Positions 50,776-59,453 of a DNA stretch of 64,000 nt are shown piece by piece (positions within the stretch are counted from its first letter, which is position 1; each line of letters opens with the position of its first letter). A program made the translations under genes and the position numbers. Source of the stretch: Cryobacterium glaciale (GTDB lineage Bacteria; Actinomycetota; Actinomycetes; Actinomycetales; Microbacteriaceae); assembly GCF_004402535.1 (NCBI RefSeq), contig NZ_SOEY01000029.1, positions 52,179 through 116,178 of the forward strand, read 5' to 3'. Under the pieces are notes generated by a model. The model did not search any database and had not been told where the DNA came from. It was given only the letters and a program-made list of their open reading frames with translations.

Positions 50776-52123
50776 ACGGGCCGCCCGGGTGGGCGACCGA
50801 CACTCCACGAGCACCCTGGTCTCGACCCGAACGCAGCCGTTCAACGCCGTGGTCACCGAGGACCTCGACGTTCAGAGCAGCCTGTTCGGTCGCGCCCGGC
50901 AGCCGCGCAACCCGATCAGCCACGCACAGATCGAAATCGTGCTGTCCCGATCGGTGGCCGGCGTCGCGGTGATCTTCGCCGTGCAGACCCTGCCGCTCAT
51001 GCTCGAACAGCTCTCCAGCCGCAAGACCGAGGCGGCCATCCCTCTCGCCGGGCTGCTCGGCCTGTCGATCCTGGTGTTCGTCGTCGCGACTTTCCTGCGC
51101 CGCGGCATTCGCAGCTCAGCCGCCGTGGTGAGCGTCATCTACCTGATCGCACTCCTGATCTGGCCGCTGGTCATGATCGATCCCACCCTCGTGCTCTCGA
51201 GCAAGCCGTGGCTGTGGTACCTGTGCACGGTCGCCACCTCCTGTGCTGCTATCGCCCTGCCCCTGTTCTGGGCGGCCGCCTACACCGTGGTCGCGCCGAT
51301 CGCCTTCGGGCTGGTGCGGGTGCTGCCCTCCGGCGGTGAGGCCGAGAACCTGCTCGCCGTACTCGACACCTGCTACGCCATGCTGCTCGGCGGTGTCGTG
51401 CTCATCATCATCTACGTGCTGCGCGCGGCCACGGCCACGGTCGACACCGCCCAGTCCAACGCGCTCGCCAAATACTCCGTGGCGGTGCGGCACCACGCCA
51501 CGGAAGTGGAACGGGTCGAAGTCGACTCCATCGTGCACGACAGTGTGCTCGCGACGCTCCTCTCCGCCGCGGGCGTGCACAGCGCCAAGGGCGCGGAACT
51601 GGCGGCGGCGATGGCTCGCAGCGCCATCATCCGCTTGCAGGAGGCCAGCGGGGAACGCAGCCTCGACGATGCATCGGTCGCCGTCAGCAAGCTCGCCGCG
51701 CGCCTGCGCGCCGCGGCGACCGAGACCGGCCTGTTCACCGTGACGGAGCTGAACATCGACGGCCTCAGCATCCCGGAGCACGCCGCCGAGGCGCTGTACT
51801 CGGCCAGCGTGCAGGCCATGGTCAACAGCGTGCAGCACGCCGGCCCAGCCCCATCGCGCCGCGTCACCATCGACGGCAACGACCAGAACGGATGCACCAT
51901 CTGCGTCAGCGACAGCGGCCGCGGCTTCGACGTTTCCAGCGTCGCCAGTGCCCGTCTGGGCTTGCGGGTCTCCATTCAGGACCGGGTCGCCACCGCTGGC
52001 GGCGTGGCCGAGCTGCGCACGAGCCCCGGCCACGGCACGACCATCACCCTCTCCTGGCCGCGGCCCGAGAGCGATGACGAGGCGGCTGCGCTCGCCCACC
52101 TCGACGGGGGTGCCCGATCATGA
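50768..52123 (+). CDS. Membrane sensor histidine kinase
   Basis: The GTG at 50768, overlapping the response regulator stop, gives 451 residues. Roughly six transmembrane segments span residues 60-225 (AGVAVIFAVQTLPLML onward). A DHp-like helix with phosphoacceptor His near residue 257 (VDSIVHDSVLATLL) follows, then an HATPase_c domain with N box AMVNSVQHAG and G1/G2 boxes SDSGRGFD and SPGHGTTITL. It probably senses a membrane or envelope signal and phosphorylates the adjacent regulator. Confidence 0.88.
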   Translation: MSKRAARVGDRHSTSTLVSTRTQPFNAVVTEDLDVQSSLFGRARQPRNPISHAQIEIVLSRSVAGVAVIFAVQTLPLMLEQLSSRKTEAAIPLAGLLGLSILVFVVATFLRRGIRSSAAVVSVIYLIALLIWPLVMIDPTLVLSSKPWLWYLCTVATSCAAIALPLFWAAAYTVVAPIAFGLVRVLPSGGEAENLLAVLDTCYAMLLGGVVLIIIYVLRAATATVDTAQSNALAKYSVAVRHHATEVERVEVDSIVHDSVLATLLSAAGVHSAKGAELAAAMARSAIIRLQEASGERSLDDASVAVSKLAARLRAAATETGLFTVTELNIDGLSIPEHAAEALYSASVQAMVNSVQHAGPAPSRRVTIDGNDQNGCTICVSDSGRGFDVSSVASARLGLRVSIQDRVATAGGVAELRTSPGHGTTITLSWPRPESDDEAAALAHLDGGARS

Positions 52124-53169
52124 CCGGTGTCGTGGTCGTCTCCCGTACCCTGACTCTCATCGTGGCGGCCTGCTTCTCGGGCTACCACGTGCTGCTCGGC
52201 CTGTATTCCATCAACGAAACGGCCTCTTCGATGCCGATCCTGGTAGCCATGGGGCTGTACGTGGTGGCGACGGTCGCGAGCCTGTGGCCCGACGGCCCAA
52301 TGCGCATGTCGCTGCCGCTGGCCCTGTTCAACGTGGCGGTCTCGGTGGCGATTCCGCTGATCGTGGGCAGCCAGCTCGACGGCTCATCCGGCGATCTCGG
52401 CTACGCCACCTGGTACGTCGCCGCCGTCGGCACGCTCATGACGATCACGGCCACCCGCAAGCGCCCGCAGTTGGCTCTGCTGGGAGTCGGGGCCCTCGTG
52501 GCGCACAGCGTGATCTGGGCCGGGGTCGGCGAGCTCGGGCACATGGGCGTGATCGGCAGCGTTGTCTGGGTGGTGGCCGCCGCGCTGCTGTCGCGGGCGC
52601 TCGTGAAGGCCAGCCGGGATGCCCGCCAGTTTGCGCAGGCCGAGCGTGAGGCGAGCGGATGGCACGCCGCCCAGGAAGCCCACCTCTACGAGCGCCAGGT
52701 GCGGCTGACCCAGACCATGCGCCTGGCCATGCCCATGCTGCGACGGATCAGTGACAGCAACGGCGATCTCAGTGCGCTGGACCGCCAGGAGTGCCGGTTG
52801 CTCGAAGCGGCCATCCGCGATGAGATTCGCGGGCGGCGACTGCTCAACCACGCGGTGCGTGAGCAGGTCATGGCCGCCAGACGGCGCGGTGCCAGTGTCA
52901 CCCTGCTCGACGAAGGCGGCATCGACGACCTCAGCGGCTCCGACCTGGAGATCGTACTGAACGCCCTCGCGACCGCCATCGGTCGCACGAGCGCCGACAA
53001 GATCATCGCCCGCACGTCGGCCGATAGCGCGACCATCGCGGTGACCGTGGTGGGCCTGAGCAGTCCCGACCCGGCGGTGAGCGCTCTGGGGCCGGACTCC
53101 TCCGGCGAGGAAGAAGTCGACCTGTGGATGGAAATTCCCCGGCAGGTCGTGCCCGCCGTCTCCGTCTAG
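52120..53169 (+). CDS. Sensor-kinase-like membrane protein without ATPase motifs
   Basis: This 349-residue protein overlaps the kinase stop by ATGA. Residues 1-160 hold about five transmembrane segments laid out like the kinase N terminus. The cytoplasmic part has helices resembling a DHp (MRLAMPMLRRISDSNG; LEAAIRDEIRGRRLLNHAV) and a short alpha/beta segment (GSDLEIVLNALATAIG) where HATPase_c would be, but no N, G1 or G2 box. It is likely a pseudokinase-type partner modulating the preceding kinase. Function inferred from position only. Confidence 0.7.
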   Translation: MTGVVVVSRTLTLIVAACFSGYHVLLGLYSINETASSMPILVAMGLYVVATVASLWPDGPMRMSLPLALFNVAVSVAIPLIVGSQLDGSSGDLGYATWYVAAVGTLMTITATRKRPQLALLGVGALVAHSVIWAGVGELGHMGVIGSVVWVVAAALLSRALVKASRDARQFAQAEREASGWHAAQEAHLYERQVRLTQTMRLAMPMLRRISDSNGDLSALDRQECRLLEAAIRDEIRGRRLLNHAVREQVMAARRRGASVTLLDEGGIDDLSGSDLEIVLNALATAIGRTSADKIIARTSADSATIAVTVVGLSSPDPAVSALGPDSSGEEEVDLWMEIPRQVVPAVSV

Positions 53170-53263
53170 GGGTGCGCGTGCACTGCGATGCGCGTGGCCA
53201 ACGATGCGTGCCTAAAGTTGCGTGCCCCTCGAGGTTTGCGTGACGCGCCGGGACCAACGCGAA

Positions 53264-53289
53264 AGGGGACCAGCCGAAGCTGATCCCCT
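53264..53289 (+). terminator. Hairpin after the two-component operon
   Basis: AGGGGACCAGC and GCTGATCCCCT pair with one mismatch around CGAA, 94 bp after the last stop of the response regulator/kinase unit. The tetraloop and strong stem support termination, although a T-tract is absent. The rest of the spacer to 53648 contains only a miniature reading frame and a compound family B repeat. Confidence 0.65.
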
Positions 53290-53464
53290 AACGACTATTC
53301 GAGAAAGGACGACAACCCGAATGCCATCCGTTCTCGCCCCCAACACATTCGCTCGCTTACCCTAGTCAGCGAATGATTGGTGGTGAAACTCAAGGAGCGT
53401 CACCGAGCACTTCAAGTCTGTACCACCGCAATGGCCCGCACAGTCGGCATTTAGGAGGACAGAC

Positions 53465-53494
53465 ATGCCGGTGGTTGCGCCCGTTCATACTTGA
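53465..53494 (+). other. Nine-codon reading frame with perfect ribosome-binding site, cut by a repeat
   Basis: AGGAGG (53453-53458) precedes an ATG that encodes only MPVVAPVHT before a TGA that is the first bases of the family B element (TGACCGGGCCC). Such a good initiation site for nine codons suggests either a leader peptide or the surviving 5' end of a gene interrupted by the palindromic repeat. No continuation could be found on the far side of the repeat. Confidence 0.35.
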
Positions 53495-53636
53495 CCGGGC
53501 CCGGGCCCGGAAAGCAGGTCCACCTTATGAACCTGGGCCCACCTTACGTCGTCTTCGTCTGTTCCGGGCCCACCTTGGAGAACTGGGACCACGATAGATC
53601 ATGGGCCCAGTTTCCGGGCCCGGGCCCGGTTCAAAA
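53492..53636. repeat. Compound family B repeat with 18-20 bp outer inverted arms
   Basis: The element opens with ACCGGGCCCGGGCCCGGAAA and closes with its complement TTTCCGGGCCCGGGCCCGGT, giving a long inverted repeat with about 100 bp between. Bases 53565-53636 are the reverse complement of the copy 2/3 unit (shared ATGATAGATC-type centre, CCAAGGTGGGCCCGG). The left half (53492-53565) is a diverged unit in the other orientation with AAGGTGGGCCC-type ends. It lies between convergent transcripts. Confidence 0.8.
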
Positions 53637-53648
53637 AGCAGGGGGGCG

Positions 53649-53879
53649 CTAGCCGGTGAAGCCGCGCCAGCGGCCGGCGCCGGGGTGCACCGGCCTCCGA
53701 ATCGGGCGCTGGTTCTGCTGCCAGGCGCTCTGGCCCAGTTCCGGCGCGGCCCGACGCTCGTCGGATTCCTCCCGCAACAGACCACGGATGACAGCGCTCA
53801 CCGCCGACACTTCGGTGTCACTCACCTGAGTGGTCACGAAAACCAGCTCGGACGGATCGAATTCTGAGCTCTTCGACAT
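53649..53879 (-). CDS. accE: Acyl-CoA carboxylase epsilon subunit
   Basis: This 76-residue protein begins [20 protein letters not shown]. Its core LVFVTTQVSDTEVSAVSAVI matches the actinobacterial AccE helix-strand pattern, ending in a Trp/Arg-rich tail (SAWQQNQRPIRRPVHPG). The epsilon subunit stabilises the AccA3-AccD complex. The ATG shares one base with the carboxyltransferase stop (TAATG), the expected coupling for a stoichiometric partner. Confidence 0.85.
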   Translation of the reverse strand: MSKSSEFDPSELVFVTTQVSDTEVSAVSAVIRGLLREESDERRAAPELGQSAWQQNQRPIRRPVHPGAGRWRGFTG

Positions 53880-55483
53880 TAGAGCGGGATGTTCCCGTGC
53901 TTCTTGGCGGGCAGCGAAGCCCGCTTGGTGCGCAGCGCCCGCAGCGCCTTGACAACCGACACCCGCGTGGCTGCCGGTTCGATGATGCCGTCGAGCTCCC
54001 CGCGTTCCGCAGCGAGAAAGGGGCTCGCCACGTTGTAGGTGTACTCGTTGGCGAGGCGGGTGCGCACGGCGGCGACGTCTTCGCCGGCCAGCTCGGCCGC
54101 CTTGATCTCGGCGCGGTAGAGAATGTTCACGGCGCCCTGGCCGCCCATGACGGCGATCTCCGCGGTCGGCCAGGCCAGGTTGGTGTCGGCGCCGAGCTGC
54201 TTGGATCCCATCACGATGTACGCGCCGCCGTAGGCCTTGCGCAGAATGACCGTGACGAGCGGCACGGTCGCTTCGGCGTAGGCGTAGAGCAGCTTGGCGC
54301 CACGACGGATGATGCCGGTCCATTCCTGGTCGGTGCCGGGCAGAAAGCCGGGCACGTCGACCAGGGTGAGAATAGGAATGGAGAACGCGTCGCAGAACCG
54401 CACGAACCGTGAGGCCTTCTCGCCGGCCTCGATGTTGAGCGTGCCGGCCATGGCGTTGGGCTGGTTGGCGACGATCCCGATCGAGCGACCCTCGACCCGG
54501 GCGAACCCGACGACGATGTTCGGCGCGTACAACGGCTGCGTCTCGAGGAACTCGCCGTGATCGACGATGTGCTCGATGACCGTTTTCACGTCATAGGGCT
54601 GGTTGGGCGAATCGGGGATGATCGTGTTGAGGCGACGGTCGGCATCCGTTGTTTCGAGTTCTACCTCGCTGTCGAACACCGGCAGTTCGGCCAGGTTGTT
54701 GTCGGGCAGGTAGCTGAGCAGGGCGCGGGCGAAGTCGAGCGCGTCGGGTTCATCGCTCGCGAGGTAGTGCGAGACACCGGAGATCTTGTTGTGGGTGAGG
54801 GCACCGCCGAGCTCTTCCATGCCGACGTCTTCGCCGGTGACGGTCTTGATCACGTCGGGGCCGGTGACGAACATCTGGCTGGTCTTGTCGACCATGATCA
54901 CGAAGTCGGTCAGTGCGGGGGAGTAGACCGCGCCGCCGGCGGCCGGGCCGCAGATGATCGAGATCTGCGGGATGACGCCGGATGCGGCCGTGTTGCGGCG
55001 AAAGATCTCGCCGTACTTGCCGAGGGCTACGACGCCCTCCTGAATGCGCGCTCCGCCGGAGTCGAGAATGCCGATGATCGGAACGCCGGTCTTCAGCGCC
55101 AGATCCATCACCTTGATGATCTTCTCGCCGGCGACCTCACCGAGCGAACCGCCGAAGATGGTGAAGTCCTGCGAGTACACGGCCACCTGGCGGCCGTGGA
55201 TGGTGCCGGTGCCGGTGACGACAGCGTCGCCGTACGGCCGCTTCTTCTCCATGCCGAACGCCACGGTGCGGTGCCGCACGAACTCGTCCAGCTCCACGAA
55301 GGAACCCTGGTCGAGCAGCAGGTCGACGCGCTCGCGGGCGGTCATCTTGCCCTTGGCGTGCTGCTTCGAGGTTGCGGTAGCCCCGCTGGCGGTCACGGCC
55401 TCGTGATAACGCAGCTTGAGGTCGGCGAGTTTTCCCGCCGTCGTATACAGGTCGGGTGCCGCGGCGGGCGTCTTGTCAGTCAC
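53879..55483 (-). CDS. Acyl-CoA carboxylase carboxyltransferase (beta) subunit
   Basis: This 534-residue AccD/PccB-type subunit transfers carboxyl from biotin to acetyl-, propionyl- or longer acyl-CoA. N-terminal [20 protein letters not shown], the oxyanion [33 protein letters not shown] and the C-terminal [14 protein letters not shown] with [16 protein letters not shown] [10 protein letters not shown] are family signatures. Residues that decide chain length were not assigned. It pairs with the AccA3-type subunit at 46.1-47.9 kb and AccE. Confidence 0.93.
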   Translation of the reverse strand: MTDKTPAAAPDLYTTAGKLADLKLRYHEAVTASGATATSKQHAKGKMTARERVDLLLDQGSFVELDEFVRHRTVAFGMEKKRPYGDAVVTGTGTIHGRQVAVYSQDFTIFGGSLGEVAGEKIIKVMDLALKTGVPIIGILDSGGARIQEGVVALGKYGEIFRRNTAASGVIPQISIICGPAAGGAVYSPALTDFVIMVDKTSQMFVTGPDVIKTVTGEDVGMEELGGALTHNKISGVSHYLASDEPDALDFARALLSYLPDNNLAELPVFDSEVELETTDADRRLNTIIPDSPNQPYDVKTVIEHIVDHGEFLETQPLYAPNIVVGFARVEGRSIGIVANQPNAMAGTLNIEAGEKASRFVRFCDAFSIPILTLVDVPGFLPGTDQEWTGIIRRGAKLLYAYAEATVPLVTVILRKAYGGAYIVMGSKQLGADTNLAWPTAEIAVMGGQGAVNILYRAEIKAAELAGEDVAAVRTRLANEYTYNVASPFLAAERGELDGIIEPAATRVSVVKALRALRTKRASLPAKKHGNIPL

Positions 55484-55607
55484 CGTTTCACTCTACCGGC
55501 ACCCCCCGACCGCGCCCCGTTGACGATGTTCCACAACTTTTGCGGCCAAACCTGCACGTTTCCCCCTTCCGGCCTCCATCAGCCGGCCGAATCCAAGCGT
55601 CCCCGTT

Positions 55608-55686
55608 CATAACTCCTGCAATTTGCTCAGAAATCGCCAAAAATAGGTGTTTTGAGGCCTTATTCGGGAGAATTGCAGGAGTTATG
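55608..55686. repeat. Perfect 16-bp inverted repeat upstream of birA
   Basis: CATAACTCCTGCAATT (55608-55623) and its exact complement (55671-55686) flank a 47-nt AT-richer segment. It lies in the 223-bp spacer between the divergent carboxyltransferase and biotin ligase genes and ends 20 bp before the birA ATG. The arms differ from family A, but the architecture (perfect arms around a 30-50 nt loop) is alike. It may be another dispersed palindrome or a regulatory structure. Confidence 0.7.
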
Positions 55687-55706
55687 CACACGAGAGGGTC
55701 GCCACC

Positions 55707-56528
55707 ATGGAGTTTTCGCTCAGCCGCACCGAGGTGACCCGGTTCGAGTACCGGTCCGAGGCCGCCTCGACCAACGATGTGCTCAAAGAACTTGCCACAG
55801 CGGATGCCGCCGCCTGGCCCGACCTCTCGGTGGTCGTCACCGACAACCAGACCCAGGGGCGTGGCCGGCTCGGTCGCGTCTGGCTGGCCCCGACCGGCAA
55901 AGCCCTGGCCATCTCCGTGCTCGTGCGCCCGCAGTTACCGCCGCACGCTCTCGGCTGGTTCCCCCTGCTGGCCGGCGCCGCGATGACCCGGGCCGTCACA
56001 ACAGTGGTCGCACAAAGTATGCAGCCGGTCGAAGGCGTGAATGAGGCCGAGGATCCCCGCCACGACGTGACCCTGAAATGGCCCAACGACGTGCTCATCG
56101 ACGGCTACAAGGTGTGCGGCATCCTGTGCGAGCTGCTGCCCGACGGCAAAGGCATCATCATCGGCGCCGGCCTCAACCTCTCGCTCGACGAACACGACCT
56201 GCCCACCCTCACCTCCACGTCGCTGCTGCTGGTCACCCGCACGGCGCCCGACCCCGATGCGGTGCTCGCCGCCTACCTGCACGAACTTGTCACGCTCTAC
56301 CGGGCGTTCCTGCAGGCCGAAGGTGACGCACTTCAAAGCCTGCACGCCGACGTCACCGCACTCTGCGGCACCCTCGGCAGCGTCGTGCGGGTGGAACTGC
56401 CCGGCGGCACCGATCTGGTCGGCACCGCCACGAGCATCGACGCGCAGGGGCGACTGAACGTCGTGAACCAGGACGACGGCGAAGAACGGTCTGTCGCCGC
56501 CGGCGATGTCACCCACCTGAGGTATTAA
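55707..56528 (+). CDS. birA: Biotin--[acetyl-CoA-carboxylase] ligase
   Basis: This 273-residue monofunctional biotin protein ligase biotinylates the BCCP Lys of the carboxylase alpha subunit. The biotinyl-AMP loop is QTQGRGRLGRVWLAP, LKWPNDVLIDGYKVCGIL is the KWPND motif, and a C-terminal SH3-like domain is present. No N-terminal helix-turn-helix is seen, so it is not the repressor type. The insertion at about residues 105-125 (QPVEGVNEAEDPRH) is atypically long. Placement opposite accD-accE is functional clustering. Confidence 0.92.
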   Translation: MEFSLSRTEVTRFEYRSEAASTNDVLKELATADAAAWPDLSVVVTDNQTQGRGRLGRVWLAPTGKALAISVLVRPQLPPHALGWFPLLAGAAMTRAVTTVVAQSMQPVEGVNEAEDPRHDVTLKWPNDVLIDGYKVCGILCELLPDGKGIIIGAGLNLSLDEHDLPTLTSTSLLLVTRTAPDPDAVLAAYLHELVTLYRAFLQAEGDALQSLHADVTALCGTLGSVVRVELPGGTDLVGTATSIDAQGRLNVVNQDDGEERSVAAGDVTHLRY

Positions 56529-56536
56529 TAGAGGTA

Positions 56537-57115
56537 ATGAAAAAGAAGGCGCTCGAAGAGACGAACGAGACCGAACCCTCCGGCTACGCCCGCGAAAGCC
56601 GGCCTGAGAAGGTCGTCGCCCGCCTGCGCCCGCACGCCCGGGTGCTCGCCTGGCCCACCCTGCTTTTGTTCGCTCTGGCCGGCGCCACCGGCTACTACTT
56701 CGGCAACCTGCCCGAGCCCTGGCAGAACGCGGCGCTGCTCGCCGGCGCCATCGTGCTCGCCGTTCTCGGCTGGCTGCTGCCGCTCGCCGCCTGGCTCACC
56801 AAGCGCTACACGATCACCACCCGCCGCATCATCTTTCGGCACGGATTCTTCGTGCGCACCCGGCAAGAACTGCTGCACAGCCGCGGCTACGACGTGAGCG
56901 TGCGGCAGAACTGGGTGCAGGCCGGGTTCCACTCGGGTACTGTGCTGATCAATTCGGGGTTGGAGCATCCGCTTATTCTGAAAGACGTTCCCAACGTCGA
57001 CCTCGTGCAGAGCACCCTGCACGACCTCATGGAACAGGCGAGCACCGTCATGGGATCCCGCCGGCAAGAGCAGTCGGCCCTCGCCGCCGAGTCAGCGTTC
57101 TGGGGTCGCCGTTAG
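56537..57115 (+). CDS. PH-domain membrane protein (bPH2/DUF304)
   Basis: This 192-residue protein has a charged N terminus, two close transmembrane segments (residues 38-58 and 63-83: LAWPTLLLFALAGATGYYF, ALLAGAIVLAVLGWLL) and a bacterial PH domain (TKRYTITTRRIIFRHGFFVRTRQELL, in parts) ending in a charged tail. It lies 8 bp after birA and is probably cotranscribed. DUF304 proteins of this kind flank purine genes in actinobacteria. Molecular role unknown. Confidence 0.85.
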   Translation: MKKKALEETNETEPSGYARESRPEKVVARLRPHARVLAWPTLLLFALAGATGYYFGNLPEPWQNAALLAGAIVLAVLGWLLPLAAWLTKRYTITTRRIIFRHGFFVRTRQELLHSRGYDVSVRQNWVQAGFHSGTVLINSGLEHPLILKDVPNVDLVQSTLHDLMEQASTVMGSRRQEQSALAAESAFWGRR

Positions 57116-57634
57116 GCGAATCGCCCCGGTGCGCGTGCTGACAGATGCGATACCAGCGGATGCCGCGCCCCGAGCCGGCGCGCCGCTCCGGCTCGGCGCA
57201 AACACCCAGTAGCGGTAGAGCGTGAAGCGGAACACCGCGCCGAGCAGCAGTCCAACGACGTTGCCGGCGATGTTGTCGGCGAGAACGCTCGTGTAGCCGA
57301 GCACGTAGTGGCTGAACCAGAGGCAGGCGATGCCGATGCCCATCCCCACCAGGCTCACGGCGAGAAACTCCAGGCCCTCGCGCATGGTGTGGTTCTGCCG
57401 GTTCTTGCTGAAAGTCCAGTAACGGTTGCCGAGCCAGTTCACCAGGATGGCCAGCACGGTCGAGATGACCTTGGCGTAGATCGGGCCGGCGTGCACTAGG
57501 TCCGAATCCAGCACGGTCGTGCGCAGCAGGTTGAAGACGGTGAAGTCCACCACGAAGCCGAGCGCACCGACGGCGCCGAACTTGAGGCCCTGGCTCAAAA
57601 AGCTGAGCAGGCGCTGCTTCAGGGTGATCGACAT
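57092..57634 (-). CDS. GtrA-family membrane protein
   Basis: A protein of about 180 residues from the ATG at 57634 (a GTG at 57670 would add 12) has four transmembrane segments with GtrA signatures: FGAVGALGFVVDFTVFNLL at the start, NYWTFSK-type GNRYWTFSKNRQ in the loop and FTLYRYWVF at the end. GtrA-like proteins are thought to translocate lipid-linked sugars for wall or teichoic acid glycosylation. The 3' end overlaps the convergent PH-domain gene by 24 bp. Confidence 0.85.
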   Translation of the reverse strand: MSITLKQRLLSFLSQGLKFGAVGALGFVVDFTVFNLLRTTVLDSDLVHAGPIYAKVISTVLAILVNWLGNRYWTFSKNRQNHTMREGLEFLAVSLVGMGIGIACLWFSHYVLGYTSVLADNIAGNVVGLLLGAVFRFTLYRYWVFAPSRSGAPARGAASAGIASVSTRTGAIRLTATPER

Positions 57635-57687
57635 GCGTCCGTCCGGAGGTTCGGTAAAGTAGAAAAGCACTGAAGTCTCGCAGTCTA

Positions 57688-57706
57688 CGGCGGTTCAAAA
57701 CCGCCG
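57688..57706. promoter_or_regulatory. Dyad between gtrA and purK
   Basis: CGGCGGTT-CAA-AACCGCCG forms an 8-bp perfect dyad with a 3-bp spacer in the divergent spacer, 55 bp before the purK ATG and 54 bp before the gtrA ATG. It could be a regulator site for either gene. A purine-repressor match was not recognised. Confidence 0.4.
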
Positions 57707-57760
57707 GGCTGGGTATCCACGCGCGTTTAGCTGAACGCTGGCATAGAAAATGGTGAACAG

Positions 57761-58915
57761 ATGGCTTTGACCGTCGGTGTGATTGGCGCAGGCCAGCTGG
57801 CCCGCATGATGATTCCCGCGGCCGTGAACCTCGGCATCGAACTGAAGGTTCTCGCTGAAGCCGACGGTATGTCCGCCGAGCTTGCCGCCGTCAGTGTCGG
57901 CGATTACCGCGACCTGCCCACGGTGCTCGCCTTCGCGAAGACCGTCGACGTGATCACCTTCGACCACGAACACGTGCCGCAGGAGATTCTGCGCGAGCTC
58001 GTGCGCGAGGGCGTCACCGTGCATCCCGGCCCCGACGCCCTGCTCTACGCGCAAGACAAGTTGCTCATGCGCGAGAAACTCGCCGAACTCGGCCTGCCGG
58101 TACCCGACTGGGCGCGCATAACGGATGCCACTGGCCTCGCCGAATTCCTGCAGCAGCACGGCGGCCACGCGGTCGTGAAGACTGCCCGCGGCGGTTACGA
58201 CGGCAAGGGTGTGCGGGTGGTCAGCCACGAACACGACGTCGACGACTGGTTTCAGGCGCTCGCCGAAGACGGCAACGACGGCGCCCTGCTGGTCGAGGAG
58301 CTCGTGCACTTCAGCCGCGAGCTGGCCCAAGTGGTCGCCCGCCGTCCGAGCGGTGAAATCGCCGTCTGGCCGGTCGTGGAGACCGTGCAGAAGGGCGGCG
58401 TCTGCGCCGAGGTCATCGCTCCGGCCCCCCAGTCCATGGGGCGTCTCGCGGATGTCGCCACCGACATCGCCGTGGCCGTGGCCGAGGGCATCGGCGTCAC
58501 CGGGGTGCTCGCCGTCGAACTGTTTCAGACAACGGATGAGCGCCTCCTCATCAACGAGTTGGCGATGCGCCCGCACAACAGCGGTCACTGGTCCATCGAC
58601 GGGTCCACGACCAGCCAGTTCGAGCAGCACCTGCGGGCGGTGCTTGACCTGCCGCTCGGTGCGACCGGTGCCAGGGACCCGTGGACGGTCATGGTAAACA
58701 TCTTCGGCGGACCGGCGTCAGGCTCGCTCGGTGACCGGTATCAGGCGGCGCTGGCGCAGCATCCGCTCGTGAAGGTGCACAACTATGGCAAGGCCTCACG
58801 GCCCGGCCGCAAGGTGGGCCACGTCACCGCGGGCGGTGACGATCTCGACGAAGTTGCCTACCAGGCGCGTGCCACTGCACAAATCTTTCAGGACACTGCA
58901 CCAATAGAAGCGTAA
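57761..58915 (+). CDS. purK: N5-carboxyaminoimidazole ribonucleotide synthase
   Basis: This 384-residue ATP-grasp enzyme carboxylates AIR with bicarbonate and ATP in purine synthesis. The N terminus [13 protein letters not shown], the [19 protein letters not shown] loop, [16 protein letters not shown] and [26 protein letters not shown] (in parts) are PurK signatures. PurE follows after 13 bp, so product is handed directly to the next enzyme. Confidence 0.94.
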   Translation: MALTVGVIGAGQLARMMIPAAVNLGIELKVLAEADGMSAELAAVSVGDYRDLPTVLAFAKTVDVITFDHEHVPQEILRELVREGVTVHPGPDALLYAQDKLLMREKLAELGLPVPDWARITDATGLAEFLQQHGGHAVVKTARGGYDGKGVRVVSHEHDVDDWFQALAEDGNDGALLVEELVHFSRELAQVVARRPSGEIAVWPVVETVQKGGVCAEVIAPAPQSMGRLADVATDIAVAVAEGIGVTGVLAVELFQTTDERLLINELAMRPHNSGHWSIDGSTTSQFEQHLRAVLDLPLGATGARDPWTVMVNIFGGPASGSLGDRYQAALAQHPLVKVHNYGKASRPGRKVGHVTAGGDDLDEVAYQARATAQIFQDTAPIEA

Positions 58916-58928
58916 TAGGATCATCTGC

Positions 58929-59453
58929 GTGCCAGAGAACATCGAGACATCCACTGTGCCCAGCGCGCCGCTCGTCGGCCTGGTCATGGGCAGCGACTCC
59001 GACTTCACCGTCATGAGCGCCGCCGCGCAAACCCTGAAGGATTTCGGGGTGGCGCACGAGGTGCAGGTCGTTTCGGCGCACCGCACCCCCGAGAAGATGC
59101 TCGATTACGGCCGCAGCGCGCAGGCCCGCGGCCTCAAGGTGATCATCGCCGGAGCCGGGGGAGCCGCGCACCTGCCCGGCATGCTCGCCGCGATGACGAC
59201 ACTGCCCGTGGTGGGGGTGCCCGTTCCGCTCGGGCTGCTCGACGGACTCGACTCGCTGCTGTCCATCGTGCAGATGCCGGCCGGCGTGCCCGTGGCGACC
59301 GTGTCGATCGGCGGGGCGAAGAACGCCGCGCTCATCGCCATCAAGATTCTCGCCACGAGTGATGACGGCCTGCGCCTGAAGCTCGAAGACTATTCCGTTC
59401 AGCTCGCAGAAATGGTCGAGCAGAAGAACAGGGACCTCCAAACGCGATTATGA
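58929..59453 (+). CDS. purE: N5-carboxyaminoimidazole ribonucleotide mutase
   Basis: This 174-residue class I PurE converts N5-CAIR to [17 protein letters not shown] holds the phosphate and catalytic His-proximal region, [11 protein letters not shown] contains the active-site His, and [17 protein letters not shown] is the core loop. The start is GTG at 58929, a non-ATG codon. Its stop overlaps the ATG of the LCP gene (ATGA). Confidence 0.94.
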   Translation: MPENIETSTVPSAPLVGLVMGSDSDFTVMSAAAQTLKDFGVAHEVQVVSAHRTPEKMLDYGRSAQARGLKVIIAGAGGAAHLPGMLAAMTTLPVVGVPVPLGLLDGLDSLLSIVQMPAGVPVATVSIGGAKNAALIAIKILATSDDGLRLKLEDYSVQLAEMVEQKNRDLQTRL

